Source: Streptomyces sp. S3(2020)
GTDB lineage: Bacteria; Actinomycetota; Actinomycetes; Streptomycetales; Streptomycetaceae
Assembly (NCBI RefSeq): GCF_013044505.1
Contig: NZ_JABERD010000001.1
Span: 152,333 to 216,332, forward strand
Direction: 5' to 3'
Length of the DNA: 64,000 nt
Positions within the stretch are counted from its first letter, which is position 1, and each line of letters opens with the position of its first letter. Below, piece by piece: positions 31,612 through 39,054 of this stretch. Below the pieces are notes generated by a model. It worked only from the letters and a program-made list of their open reading frames with translations. It was not told the origin of the DNA and searched no databases. Position numbers and translations under genes: made by a program.

Positions 31612-32119
31612 CGGGGCCTCCAGGTCGGCGGTGTGGGCGGTGTGGGTGGTCCACGGCGGTCCACCTATCTAAGCGCTTGTTCAGCGCCTGTGTCACCCCG
31701 GATCCGGGCCCGCGACTCCTCGACGCCGCGGCCGAGCCCTTCTACCGCTCGCGCGCCCTTCCCCGGCTCGCAGGACGCCGGCACCCCGCGCGAGCGGATC
31801 CCGTACGTCGTCGAACGACTGGAGGAGGCCCGTGACCCGCAGGTGGAGACGGTGGACGGGCTGGTCACCACCACGGTGACGGCCCTGCTGGACGCGGCAG
31901 GCGTGGCGTGGGCCCGTCGGCGGGGTCGATCCGGGGGCGTCGCCGTCGTCCGGCGACAGGGGAGGGGCGACCGCCGAAGCAGTCGCCCCTCCCCGTGCAC
32001 TTCCTTCCGAGCGGACTCATCGAAGTCCGGTGTGGCACCGTGCCCCGCAGGGGCGCGGGGAACTGCGCGACCAGCCCCCACCGGCCCGCGTGTGTGCCAC
32101 CGCCCACCCGACGGACCGC
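31612..32119. other. gene-free gap with a possible regulator remnant, hairpin and repeat
   Basis: About 500 bp. On the plus strand, 31692-31757 reads VTPDPGPRLLDAAAEPFYRS, resembling the first helix of a TetR-type HTH, and 31800-31915 reads RERIPYVVERLEEARDPQVE then TVDGLVTTTVTALLDAAGVA, in a different frame, without start or stop, so a decayed gene is possible. A hairpin (31959-31994) and the interspersed repeat (32040-32122) occupy the rest. Confidence 0.45.
31959..31994. terminator. perfect 13-bp hairpin downstream of the ABC-exporter genes
   Basis: GGGGAGGGGCGAC (31959-31971), 10-nt loop, GTCGCCCCTCCCC (31982-31994). It follows the FtsX-type permease gene (-) and the interspersed repeat, so it probably terminates the ABC operon. 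Confidence 0.7.
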
Positions 32120-32122
32120 TCA
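32040..32122 (-). repeat. interspersed 3' element, copy A
   Basis: Core AGGGGCGCGGGGAACTGCGC + GACCAGCC at 32049-32076 (plus-strand reading). On the minus strand it starts at the GCG-TGA-GCG stop context of the FtsX gene and has its core 43 bp after the stop. Copies B (37584-37698) and C (48588-48673) share both parts. A hairpin GCCCC-GCA-GGGGC lies at its far end. Confidence 0.85.
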
Positions 32123-33433
32123 CGCCGCAAGCCCCACCGCTTCCGTCGCCGGAGTACGCAGTACCTTGCGGGCCGTCACCAGACTCGTCCCCAGCGTGAC
32201 CACCACGGCGACCGAGACCACCGCGAGCCAGATACCGAAGGTCTGACCCGGCAGCACCGAGTCGGTGCGGACCACGGTGAAGGGGACGATCCCCGCCAGC
32301 GCGGCGACCGTGCCGAAGAAGACCCCGGTGACCGTCAGGACCAGTGTCTCGGCCGCGACCGTACCGAGCACCTGGTTCGGCGTCGCCCCGGCCAGCCGCT
32401 GCTGCCCGAACTCCCGGCGGCGATAAGTGGTGGCCGCGTACAGCGAGTTGACCAGCATCACGCAGACGAACACCACGATGATCCCGACGACCGTGAGGTT
32501 CAGCGTCTGAAGGTTCTTCGCGTCCACCGACTTCACGAGCCCCGACGCCTCGATGGCGTCGCTCTCCACCGACTGCATGGTGAGCGTGGCCGTGGCCATC
32601 GCCGTGAACAGGATCAGCGACATCAGGATCCCGGCGACATGCCCGGCCCGCTCCCGCAGATTGCGCACGGCCAGCCAGCCCGCCGCACCCGACAGGCGCA
32701 GCCGGTCCAGGACGCCTTCGAGGAGCCGCGGCGCCAGCAGCGCGAAGCCCACCGACAGCAGGATCGCCCCGTACGCCGGCGGTGCCATCAGCGCCTCGTC
32801 CTTGCCGGAGAAGACGAACGTGGAGGAGACCGACAGGGCGCCGGCCACGAGAGCGGCGCAGGTGAAGAACCTCCGCGCCCGGCCGTGCCCCCGGCGCTGT
32901 CCGCGCGTCACCCGCCGTACCGCGAGAAACGCGGCGCCCACGGCGGCGAGCAGCGTGACGGCGACACCCGACAGCAACGCGACCGGACCGAAGGCGGGGT
33001 CGACCGAGGCCGCCACCTGACCGTTGTCCTGGAACACGTCCAGCAGCACCCGGCCGCCGAGCACCGCCGGGCCGATCGCCAGCGCGGCGCCCACCAGGGC
33101 CACGGCCACCGCCTCGCCGACCACCATCCGCCTGAGCTGCGCCGGGGTCGCCCCCGAGCAGCGCAGCAGCTCCAGCTCGGCGGCCCGCTGGCGCACGTTG
33201 ACGGTGAGCGTGGAGGCCACGGCGAAGAACACCAGCAGGGAGCCGTAACCGCCGACCACGCTCGCCGCGGTCGTGAGCGTCTCCGCGCTCACGGAGTCGA
33301 CACCGCTCCGCGCCGCCGTGTCGTGCATCGAGTTGAACGTCATGATGACCGCCGCGCCCAGGAAGGCGGACAGCAGCGTCGCGAGGAACCGTCCGGGACG
33401 TCGCCGGATCGACCGCATGGCCAGTAGCAGCAT
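32120..33433 (-). CDS. ABC transporter permease, FtsX/MacB type
   Basis: 437 residues from ATG 33433. Two FtsX-like halves: an N-terminal TM helix (FLATLLSAFLGAAVIMTFNS), a region of TM helices with QRAAELELLRCSGATPAQLR (about residues 85-104; the second copy is YRRREFGQQRLAGATPNQVL), and C-terminal TM helices. The paired E-L-x-L-L/Q-R-x-x-G-A-T-P box is the coupling helix signature of this family. With the ATPase gene starting 3 bp upstream it makes a MacB/LolCDE-like exporter of lipids, peptides or antibiotics. No two-component genes flank it. Confidence 0.92.
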   Translation of the reverse strand: MLLLAMRSIRRRPGRFLATLLSAFLGAAVIMTFNSMHDTAARSGVDSVSAETLTTAASVVGGYGSLLVFFAVASTLTVNVRQRAAELELLRCSGATPAQLRRMVVGEAVAVALVGAALAIGPAVLGGRVLLDVFQDNGQVAASVDPAFGPVALLSGVAVTLLAAVGAAFLAVRRVTRGQRRGHGRARRFFTCAALVAGALSVSSTFVFSGKDEALMAPPAYGAILLSVGFALLAPRLLEGVLDRLRLSGAAGWLAVRNLRERAGHVAGILMSLILFTAMATATLTMQSVESDAIEASGLVKSVDAKNLQTLNLTVVGIIVVFVCVMLVNSLYAATTYRRREFGQQRLAGATPNQVLGTVAAETLVLTVTGVFFGTVAALAGIVPFTVVRTDSVLPGQTFGIWLAVVSVAVVVTLGTSLVTARKVLRTPATEAVGLAA

Positions 33434-33436
33434 GGC

Positions 33437-34222
33437 TCACACCCCCGCCGTCACGTCGTCGCCCAGGTGCGCGAGGCGCTCGGCCACCGCGTCCGCGGTC
33501 GGCGCGGACAGCCCGCCGGCCAGCCTGCCGTCGGCGAGGAACAGCACCGAGTCGGCGTACGAGGCGGCGACCGGGTCGTGCGTCACCATCACCACGGTCC
33601 GCCCGTGCACCCGCACCGCCTCCTGGAGCAGCCGCAGCACATCCCGCGCGCTGCGCGTGTCCAGGGCGCCCGTCGGCTCGTCCGCGAAGATCACCCGGGG
33701 TTCGGCGACCAGCGCCCGGGCGATCGCGACCCGCTGCCGCTGACCGCCGGACAACTGGTCGGGACGGTGCCCGAGCCGGTCGCCGAGCCCGACCTGGTCC
33801 AGGACCTCCCGGGCCCGCTTCCGGTCGACGCGCTGTCCGGCGAGCTTCAGCGGCAGCACCGTGTTCTGCGCGACGGTGAGCGTCTCCAGCAGGTTGTACT
33901 GCTGGAAGACGAACCCGATCCGGCCCCGCCGGAACTTCGTCAGCTCGGCCTCCCCGCCGCCCGTCAGCTCGGTGCCGTCCACGACGACGATGCCGCCGTC
34001 CGGCCGGTCCAGCCCCGCCGCGCACTGGAGCAGCGTCGACTTGCCGGAACCCGACGGACCCATCACCGCGGTGAAGGTGCCCCGGCCCAGGCTGAGCGTG
34101 ACCCCGTCCAGAGCGGTGACGGCGCTGTCGTCGCTGCCGTAGGTCTTGGTGACCTTGACCAGCCGCAGTGCCTCGGCGGCGGGTCCCGTGTCGTGCGTAC
34201 GTCGCGAGCCTGTGCGAAACAT
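33437..34222 (-). CDS. ABC transporter ATP-binding protein, LolD/MacB type
   Basis: 261 residues from ATG 34222, which has GAGGGG 8 bp upstream; ATG 34228 is too close to that site. Walker A MGPSGSGKSTLLQ (about residues 52-64), the FQQYNLLETLTVAQN Q-loop, the ABC signature LSGGQRQRVAIARALV, and Walker B VIFADEPTGALD are all intact, with the H-loop in VMVTHDP. It energises the FtsX-type permease gene 3 bp downstream. The start faces the OpuC-type operon across a 169-bp divergent gap. Confidence 0.95.
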   Translation of the reverse strand: MFRTGSRRTHDTGPAAEALRLVKVTKTYGSDDSAVTALDGVTLSLGRGTFTAVMGPSGSGKSTLLQCAAGLDRPDGGIVVVDGTELTGGGEAELTKFRRGRIGFVFQQYNLLETLTVAQNTVLPLKLAGQRVDRKRAREVLDQVGLGDRLGHRPDQLSGGQRQRVAIARALVAEPRVIFADEPTGALDTRSARDVLRLLQEAVRVHGRTVVMVTHDPVAASYADSVLFLADGRLAGGLSAPTADAVAERLAHLGDDVTAGV

Positions 34223-34391
34223 CGTCATCACCCCTCGGTCCGGCACTCCGTGTGCCCTGACAGAGAAACTACGGAGACGGCGCGGGGAGTACATGGGGCC
34301 CAGAACCCGTATCGGAGGGTGTACCCAGCGACACCCCCGTACGGGTCACCACAACGCGCCGACCCCCTGGCCCGCCCGGTGCAATGGAGTC

Positions 34392-35072
34392 GTGACCGCG
34401 CCCCCGGACGACTGCCTCGCGCGCAACGAGTGGATCTGCGGCGAGTATCTGAGCACCCGCCGACAGATCCTGTGGGACGCGGTCGTCCAGCATCTGGAAC
34501 TCACCGCGGTCTCGGTGCTCATCGGCCTCGTCATCGCCCTGCCGCTCGCCGTGCTGGCGCGCCGCTGGGGCTGGGCGTCCGGTCCCGTCCTCGCCGTCAC
34601 GACGATCCTCTACACGATCCCGTCCCTGGCGATGTTCTCCCTGCTCCTGCCCGTGTACGGGCTCTCCGCGGGCCTCGTCGTGGCCGGCCTCGTCCTCTAC
34701 TCGCTCACCCTGCTCGTACGGAACATCCTCGCCGGACTGCGCGCCGTCCCCGAGGAGACCCGGCAGGCCGCCCGCGGCATGGGCTACGGCCCGATCCGCC
34801 TCCTGCTCACCGTCGAACTGCCGCTCGCGCTGCCCGCCGCGATGGCCGGACTGCGCATCGCCGTGGTCTCCGCCGTGTCACTGGTGACGGTGGGCGCGAT
34901 CGTCGGCTACGGCGGGCTCGGGAACCTCATCTACGCGGGCATGAACACCTACTTCAAGGCGCAGGTCCTCACCGCCTCCGTCCTGTGCGTCGTGATCGCC
35001 GTCGCGGCCGACGTGCTGCTCCTGGGCGTGCAGCGGCTGATCACCCCGTGGACGAGGGCGGCCCGCGGATGA
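34392..35072 (+). CDS. glycine-betaine/choline ABC importer, permease 1 (OpuC/ProW type)
   Basis: 226 residues from GTG 34392 (AATGGAG site); a longer frame includes an unlikely charged N-terminus. Six TM helices. The EAA loop of binding-protein-dependent importers is at PEETRQAARGMGYGPIRLLL (about residues 121-140), VTVGAIVGYGGLGNLIYAGM follows. It is the first of three coupled genes (ATGA overlaps at 35069 and 35737). Together with the second permease, binding protein and the convergent ATPase it makes an osmoprotectant importer. Confidence 0.92.
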   Translation: MTAPPDDCLARNEWICGEYLSTRRQILWDAVVQHLELTAVSVLIGLVIALPLAVLARRWGWASGPVLAVTTILYTIPSLAMFSLLLPVYGLSAGLVVAGLVLYSLTLLVRNILAGLRAVPEETRQAARGMGYGPIRLLLTVELPLALPAAMAGLRIAVVSAVSLVTVGAIVGYGGLGNLIYAGMNTYFKAQVLTASVLCVVIAVAADVLLLGVQRLITPWTRAARG

Positions 35073-35740
35073 CCACCCTGACCGACGCCTGGGACTGGCT
35101 CACCGACTCCGCCCACTGGGCGGGCGACGACGGCATCTGGCACCGGCTGCTGCAACACCTCGTCCTCACCGTCGTCTGCCTGGTCATCAGCTGCCTGATC
35201 GCCCTCCCGGTGGCCCTCGTCCTCGGCCACCTCGGCAAGGGCGGCGCCCTGGCGGTCAACATCTCCAACGTCGGCCGCGCGGTCCCCACCTTCGCCGTGC
35301 TGGTCCTTCTCCTGCTGACCCCCGTCGGGGACTGGGGGGAGGGCCCGACCGTCGTCGCCCTGGTGCTGTTCGCCCTCCCGCCCCTGCTCACCAACGCCTA
35401 CGTGGGGATGCGCGAGGTCGACCGCAGCGTCGTCCGGGCGGCCCGGGGGATGGGCATGACGGGGCGGCAGATGCTGTTCCAGGTGGAGCTGCCCCTCGCG
35501 CTCCGCATGGTGCTGACCGGGGTACGCATCGCCGCCGTCCAGCTCGTCGCGACCGCCACCATCGCCGCGCTGGCGGGCGGGGGAGGGCTGGGCCGGATCA
35601 TCACCGCCGGCTTCAACCTCGCCAGCACACCGCAGGTGGTGGCCGGAGCGGTGCTCGTCGCGGCGTTCGCACTGGTCGTCGAGGGCGCCTTCGAGGTCGC
35701 CGAGCGGCTGGCGCCCAGGTGGACGAGGGGGACGCGATGA
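35069..35740 (+). CDS. glycine-betaine/choline ABC importer, permease 2
   Basis: 223 residues; ATG 35069 overlaps the stop of permease 1 (ATGA). Hydrophobic throughout with six TM segments; the EAA-type loop REVDRSVVRAARGMGMTGRQ (about residues 113-132), and AALAGGGGLGRIITAGFNLA near the C-terminal part. Same family as its upstream neighbour, so the importer channel is heterodimeric, as in OpuCB/OpuCD. Confidence 0.93.
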   Translation: MTTLTDAWDWLTDSAHWAGDDGIWHRLLQHLVLTVVCLVISCLIALPVALVLGHLGKGGALAVNISNVGRAVPTFAVLVLLLLTPVGDWGEGPTVVALVLFALPPLLTNAYVGMREVDRSVVRAARGMGMTGRQMLFQVELPLALRMVLTGVRIAAVQLVATATIAALAGGGGLGRIITAGFNLASTPQVVAGAVLVAAFALVVEGAFEVAERLAPRWTRGTR

Positions 35741-36672
35741 GGCGATGCGCGGGGACGGCCCTCGTCCTCCTGCTGACCGGCTGCTCCACGGGCCCGTCCC
35801 TGGAGAACCGGAGCGCGGTCACCGCCGCTCCCGGCGACAGCCACCATCTGACCGTCGGATCCGCCGGGTTCACCGAGAGCGACCTGCTCGCCCAGATGTA
35901 CGCGCTGCTGCTGAACCAGGCCGGGTACGACACATCGCTGCTCACCGTCGCCAACCGCGAACTGTACGAACCGGCCCTGGAATCCGGCCAGATCGACGTC
36001 GTGCCCGAGTACGCGGCCACCTTCGCCGACTGGCTCAACGCCAAGACCAACGGCGCCGACGCGACCCCCGTCGGCTCACCCGACCTCGACGCCACGATGA
36101 CGGTCCTGCGCGGACTGGCCGCACCCCGCGGGCTCACGGTCCTGGACGCGGGCAGGGCCGTCGACCAGAACGCCTTCGCCGTGAGCGCCTCCTATGCCAG
36201 GGAGCACGACCTGAAGACCCTGAGCGACCTCGGCGCCTCGGGACTGGAGGTGCGGCTCGCCGCCGGTGACGAGTGTGTGCAACGGCCCTACTGCGAACCG
36301 GGGTTGAAGAAGACCTACGGCATCGACATCACCGGCGTCGACCCCAAGGGCGTCGGCACCACCCAGGCCAAGCGGGCCGTGCAGAGCGGCCAGGACCAGA
36401 TGGTGCTGACCACCACCACCGACGCCACCCTGACCGACTTCGGCCTCGTCCTCCTCACCGACGACAAACACCTCCAGAACGCCGACTACATCGTCCCCGT
36501 CGTCAACCGCTCCCGCGCCGGCAGCGAGGGCGTCACCAAGGCGCTCGGCAAGCTGAACGACGTCCTGACCACGGCCGACCTGGCCTCCATGAACCAACAG
36601 GTCGACAGCTGGCGGCGGTTGGCGAAGGACGTGGCGCGGAGGTATCTGGAGGACAAGGGGCTGTTGAAGTGA
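35737..36672 (+). CDS. osmoprotectant ABC importer, lipoprotein substrate-binding protein
   Basis: 311 residues from ATG 35737, overlapping permease 2 by ATGA. A lipoprotein signal: LVLLLTGCSTG, lipidated Cys at residue 16. The mature part is an OpuAC-type binding fold: LTVGSAGFTESDLLAQMYAL (about residues 38-57) and GQIDVVPEYAATFADWLNAK (about 84-103), as in OsmF/OpuCC proteins. Two Cys (ECVQRPYC) could form a disulfide. It captures glycine betaine, choline or a relative outside the membrane. Confidence 0.93.
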   Translation: MRRCAGTALVLLLTGCSTGPSLENRSAVTAAPGDSHHLTVGSAGFTESDLLAQMYALLLNQAGYDTSLLTVANRELYEPALESGQIDVVPEYAATFADWLNAKTNGADATPVGSPDLDATMTVLRGLAAPRGLTVLDAGRAVDQNAFAVSASYAREHDLKTLSDLGASGLEVRLAAGDECVQRPYCEPGLKKTYGIDITGVDPKGVGTTQAKRAVQSGQDQMVLTTTTDATLTDFGLVLLTDDKHLQNADYIVPVVNRSRAGSEGVTKALGKLNDVLTTADLASMNQQVDSWRRLAKDVARRYLEDKGLLK

Positions 36673-36702
36673 GATGTCAGTGGGGCGCCGTACATTGCGG
36701 GC

Positions 36703-37272
36703 ATGGGTGTCTATCTGGTGAGTGTCGACGCACAGGACTGGCGCGGTGACCACGAGGGTGGTCACGGAGCGATCGCCTCGGCGCTCGACGACGAGTTGAG
36801 CAGGCGCGGGCTGCCGCCGTACGCGTCCGTTCCGCGGGAGAGCCGCGCTCTTGAGTTCGAGGAGAAGCTGAGCCCTCCCATGGACGGCTTCGTCGAGCTG
36901 TGCCGCGCGTATCTGACGCGCGACGAGGTGGAGACGCTGTGCGGCTGGTCGGTCCTGGTTCCGGTGTCGCTGGACCAGGAGATATCCGTGCCGGTCGGTT
37001 CCGCCTACACGGACACGACCGTGGTCGCCGGAGCACCTCAGGTGCTCGCGCTCGCGGAACGGTTGGCGTCGGCGATCGCACTGCCGCCCATGCCGCCCGT
37101 CACGAACAGGAACCTCGGCCTGACGTCCTGGTTCCTCGACGGCCCCGCGAAGGAGACCGCCGTCGGCCCCGGACCGTGGGGCGACGACCTGGACGCCTCC
37201 TTCTACGTGGCGCTCTACCTACGCGCCGCCCAGCACTCCCTGCACCGCGGCTGCCCGATCGTCTACAGCTGA
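36703..37272 (+). CDS. hypothetical protein, unrecognised
   Basis: 189 residues from ATG 36703. It starts MGVYLVSVDAQDWRG and continues GHGAIASALDDELSRRGLPP. A mid-region LTRDEVETLCGWSVLVPVSL (about residues 71-90) and SFYVALYLRAAQHSLHRGCP at the end suggest an alpha/beta fold. No TM, signal peptide or catalytic motif. It lies between the importer's binding-protein gene (30 bp) and a 77-codon gene, and reads well by codon bias, but I do not recognise a family. Confidence 0.7.
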   Translation: MGVYLVSVDAQDWRGDHEGGHGAIASALDDELSRRGLPPYASVPRESRALEFEEKLSPPMDGFVELCRAYLTRDEVETLCGWSVLVPVSLDQEISVPVGSAYTDTTVVAGAPQVLALAERLASAIALPPMPPVTNRNLGLTSWFLDGPAKETAVGPGPWGDDLDASFYVALYLRAAQHSLHRGCPIVYS

Positions 37273-37294
37273 CGTGCGGTCCTACGATCACACC

Positions 37295-37528
37295 ATGCCG
37301 AGCGCCCCGCAGCACTGGACCGCACGCCACTTCTCACAGGCCAATCCCGCCGGCCCCGGCCCCGGCTGCGACAGCGCACCGGACCTGCTGCGGCGGCTGG
37401 CCGAGAGCATCGAGGAGCTGGGCCCCGCCGAGATCCAGCACATCGTCGTCGAGTCGGAGCCGACCGAGCACGGACACTGCTGGTCAGGGACCGTCTACTT
37501 CCATCTGCCCGAGGACGACACCGACTGA
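37295..37528 (+). CDS. small hypothetical protein
   Basis: 77 residues from ATG 37295; GTG 37274 in the same frame adds seven residues. PDLLRRLAESIEELGPAEIQ forms a helix and HIVVESEPTEHGHCWSGTVY a beta hairpin, an alpha-beta plan typical of small uncharacterised actinobacterial proteins. It follows the previous hypothetical gene by 22 bp and probably shares its transcript. It ends before repeat copy B. Confidence 0.6.
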   Translation: MPSAPQHWTARHFSQANPAGPGPGCDSAPDLLRRLAESIEELGPAEIQHIVVESEPTEHGHCWSGTVYFHLPEDDTD

Positions 37529-37583
37529 CCCCCGATACGCCGTCGAGGCGAGCATCGGGGCCCGCGGAGCCCGCAGGGCCCGC

Positions 37584-37698
37584 AGGGGCGCGGGGAACTG
37601 CGCGCCCAGCCACAACGACCCCGCAGCCGACACGCGACCATCGCACCGGACCCACCCCACCGCACCCACCCCACCCCCACCCAGCGGAGCGCTCACGC
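37584..37698 (-). repeat. interspersed 3' element, copy B
   Basis: Core at 37584-37611, reading AGGGGCGCGGGGAACTGCGC + GCCCAGCC, one base different from copies A and C. On the minus strand it begins at the GCG-TGA-GCG stop of the OpuC-type ATPase gene (stop at 37693) and has the core 81 bp downstream; a CCCACC-rich run accounts for the extra length relative to the 43 bp of copies A and C. Confidence 0.85.
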
Positions 37699-38847
37699 AT
37701 CGGCCACCGAGTCGAACCGCACCTGATCCCGCGCCACCCCCAGCGCATCCGCGTCCACCGACCTCCGCAGCGCCTCATGCAGCTTCGCCGGAGTCAGCAC
37801 ACCCAGGAAACGCGCCCCGTCCAGCACCGCGACCCACCCCGCGTCGTGCTGGAGCATCACGCCGAACGCCTGCTTCAGCGGCGCGCCCACCGGCACCCAG
37901 GCATTCATCCGGTGCGCCCGGTCACCGACCGTGCCGCCCGCCCCGAGGTCGTCGACGCCGACCCAGCCGTGCAGTTCGCCCTGGTTGTCGAGGACGACGG
38001 CCCAGCGCGCACCCTCCGCACCCAACCGCGCCGCCGCCGTCCCGGCCGGCTCGTCCAGTCGGGCCAGCGGCGGTTGTTCCAGGTCGTCGGCCTCGACTTC
38101 GGTGACCGAGAGCCGTTTCAGCCCACGGTCGGCGCCCACGAACTCGGCCACGTACGGTGTCGCGGGCGCCCCGAGGACCGTCCCGGGTGTGTCGAACTGC
38201 TCGATCCGGCCCTGCCCGTACACGGCGATCCGGTCGCCGAGGCGTACCGCCTCCTCGATGTCGTGCGTGACCAGCAGCACCGTCTTGCGCACCGCGGCCT
38301 GCATCCGCAGGAACTCGTCCTGCAACTGCTCCCGCACCACCGGGTCGACCGCACCGAACGGCTCGTCCATCAGCAGCACCGGCGGATCCGCGGCCAGCGC
38401 CCGCGCGACGCCGACCCGCTGCCGCTGTCCGCCGGACAACTGGTCGGGATAGCGCGACCCGTACCGCTTCGGGTCCAGGCCCACCAGATCGAGCAGCTCG
38501 GCGGCGCGCGCCCGCGCCTTTGCCCGCTTCCAGCCGATCAGCGCCGGCACGGTCGCCGTGTTGTCGAGGACCGTGCGGTGCGGGAAGAGCCCGACCTGCT
38601 GGATGACGTACCCGATCCGGCGCCGCAGCCGCACCGGGTCGACGCCGGCGATGTCGTCGCCGTTCACGAGGATCCGCCCCGAGGTCGGCTCGATCAGCCG
38701 GTTGACCATCATCATGGTGGTCGTCTTGCCGCAGCCGGACGGGCCCACGAGGGTGACGAGTTCACCCTCGGACACCTCGAAACTCAGGCCGTCCACGGCC
38801 GTCGTGCCGTCCGGATACCGCTTGCCGACCTGCTCGAACCGGATCAT
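37693..38847 (-). CDS. glycine-betaine/choline ABC importer, ATP-binding protein with CBS domains
   Basis: 384 residues from ATG 38847. Walker A VGPSGCGKTTTMMM (about residues 35-48), LSGGQRQRVGVARALA, Walker B VLLMDEPFGAVDP and the D-x-VV-RE-Q that follows are typical of ProV/OpuCA. The C-terminal part (about 255-380) includes two CBS-like segments, ending GAPLKQAFGVMLQHDAGWVA then VLDGARFLGVLTPAKLHEAL; in OpuA such domains sense ionic strength. It is convergent with, and separated by two hypothetical genes from, the permease and binding-protein genes that need it. Confidence 0.93.
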   Translation of the reverse strand: MIRFEQVGKRYPDGTTAVDGLSFEVSEGELVTLVGPSGCGKTTTMMMVNRLIEPTSGRILVNGDDIAGVDPVRLRRRIGYVIQQVGLFPHRTVLDNTATVPALIGWKRAKARARAAELLDLVGLDPKRYGSRYPDQLSGGQRQRVGVARALAADPPVLLMDEPFGAVDPVVREQLQDEFLRMQAAVRKTVLLVTHDIEEAVRLGDRIAVYGQGRIEQFDTPGTVLGAPATPYVAEFVGADRGLKRLSVTEVEADDLEQPPLARLDEPAGTAAARLGAEGARWAVVLDNQGELHGWVGVDDLGAGGTVGDRAHRMNAWVPVGAPLKQAFGVMLQHDAGWVAVLDGARFLGVLTPAKLHEALRRSVDADALGVARDQVRFDSVADA

Positions 38848-38924
38848 GCACTCACGCTAACGGCGTGCGTCGCCCACCGCCTTCCCGCAAGGTCCCACCG
38901 GCTGGCGAAGAGCGGGTTCCGGTT

Positions 38925-38938
38925 TTGAACGGTTTCAA
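38925..38938. promoter_or_regulatory. LacI-type operator in front of the GH78 gene
   Basis: TTGAA-CGGT-TTCAA is a 14-bp near-palindrome. The same pattern stands upstream of rhaI (49863, 49902) and rhaT (50068). It is 117 bp before the rhamnosidase ATG, a plausible position for control by the LacI-type regulator at 56644. Confidence 0.65.
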
Positions 38939-39054
38939 TCACCAAGGCGAAAATCTCACCGCCCAGCCGGTAGACACGCTTCCCGATCGACACTAGCTTC
39001 AACCGCCAACCGAGCTGAATCGATACAACTCCGAGCAGCCGAAGGGACTACGGC

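Noticed and set aside
31665..34025. Minus-strand frame of 786 codons over the FtsX and ATPase genes
   Set aside because: Arg/Gly-rich low-complexity protein in the wrong frame relative to two intact ABC genes on the same strand.
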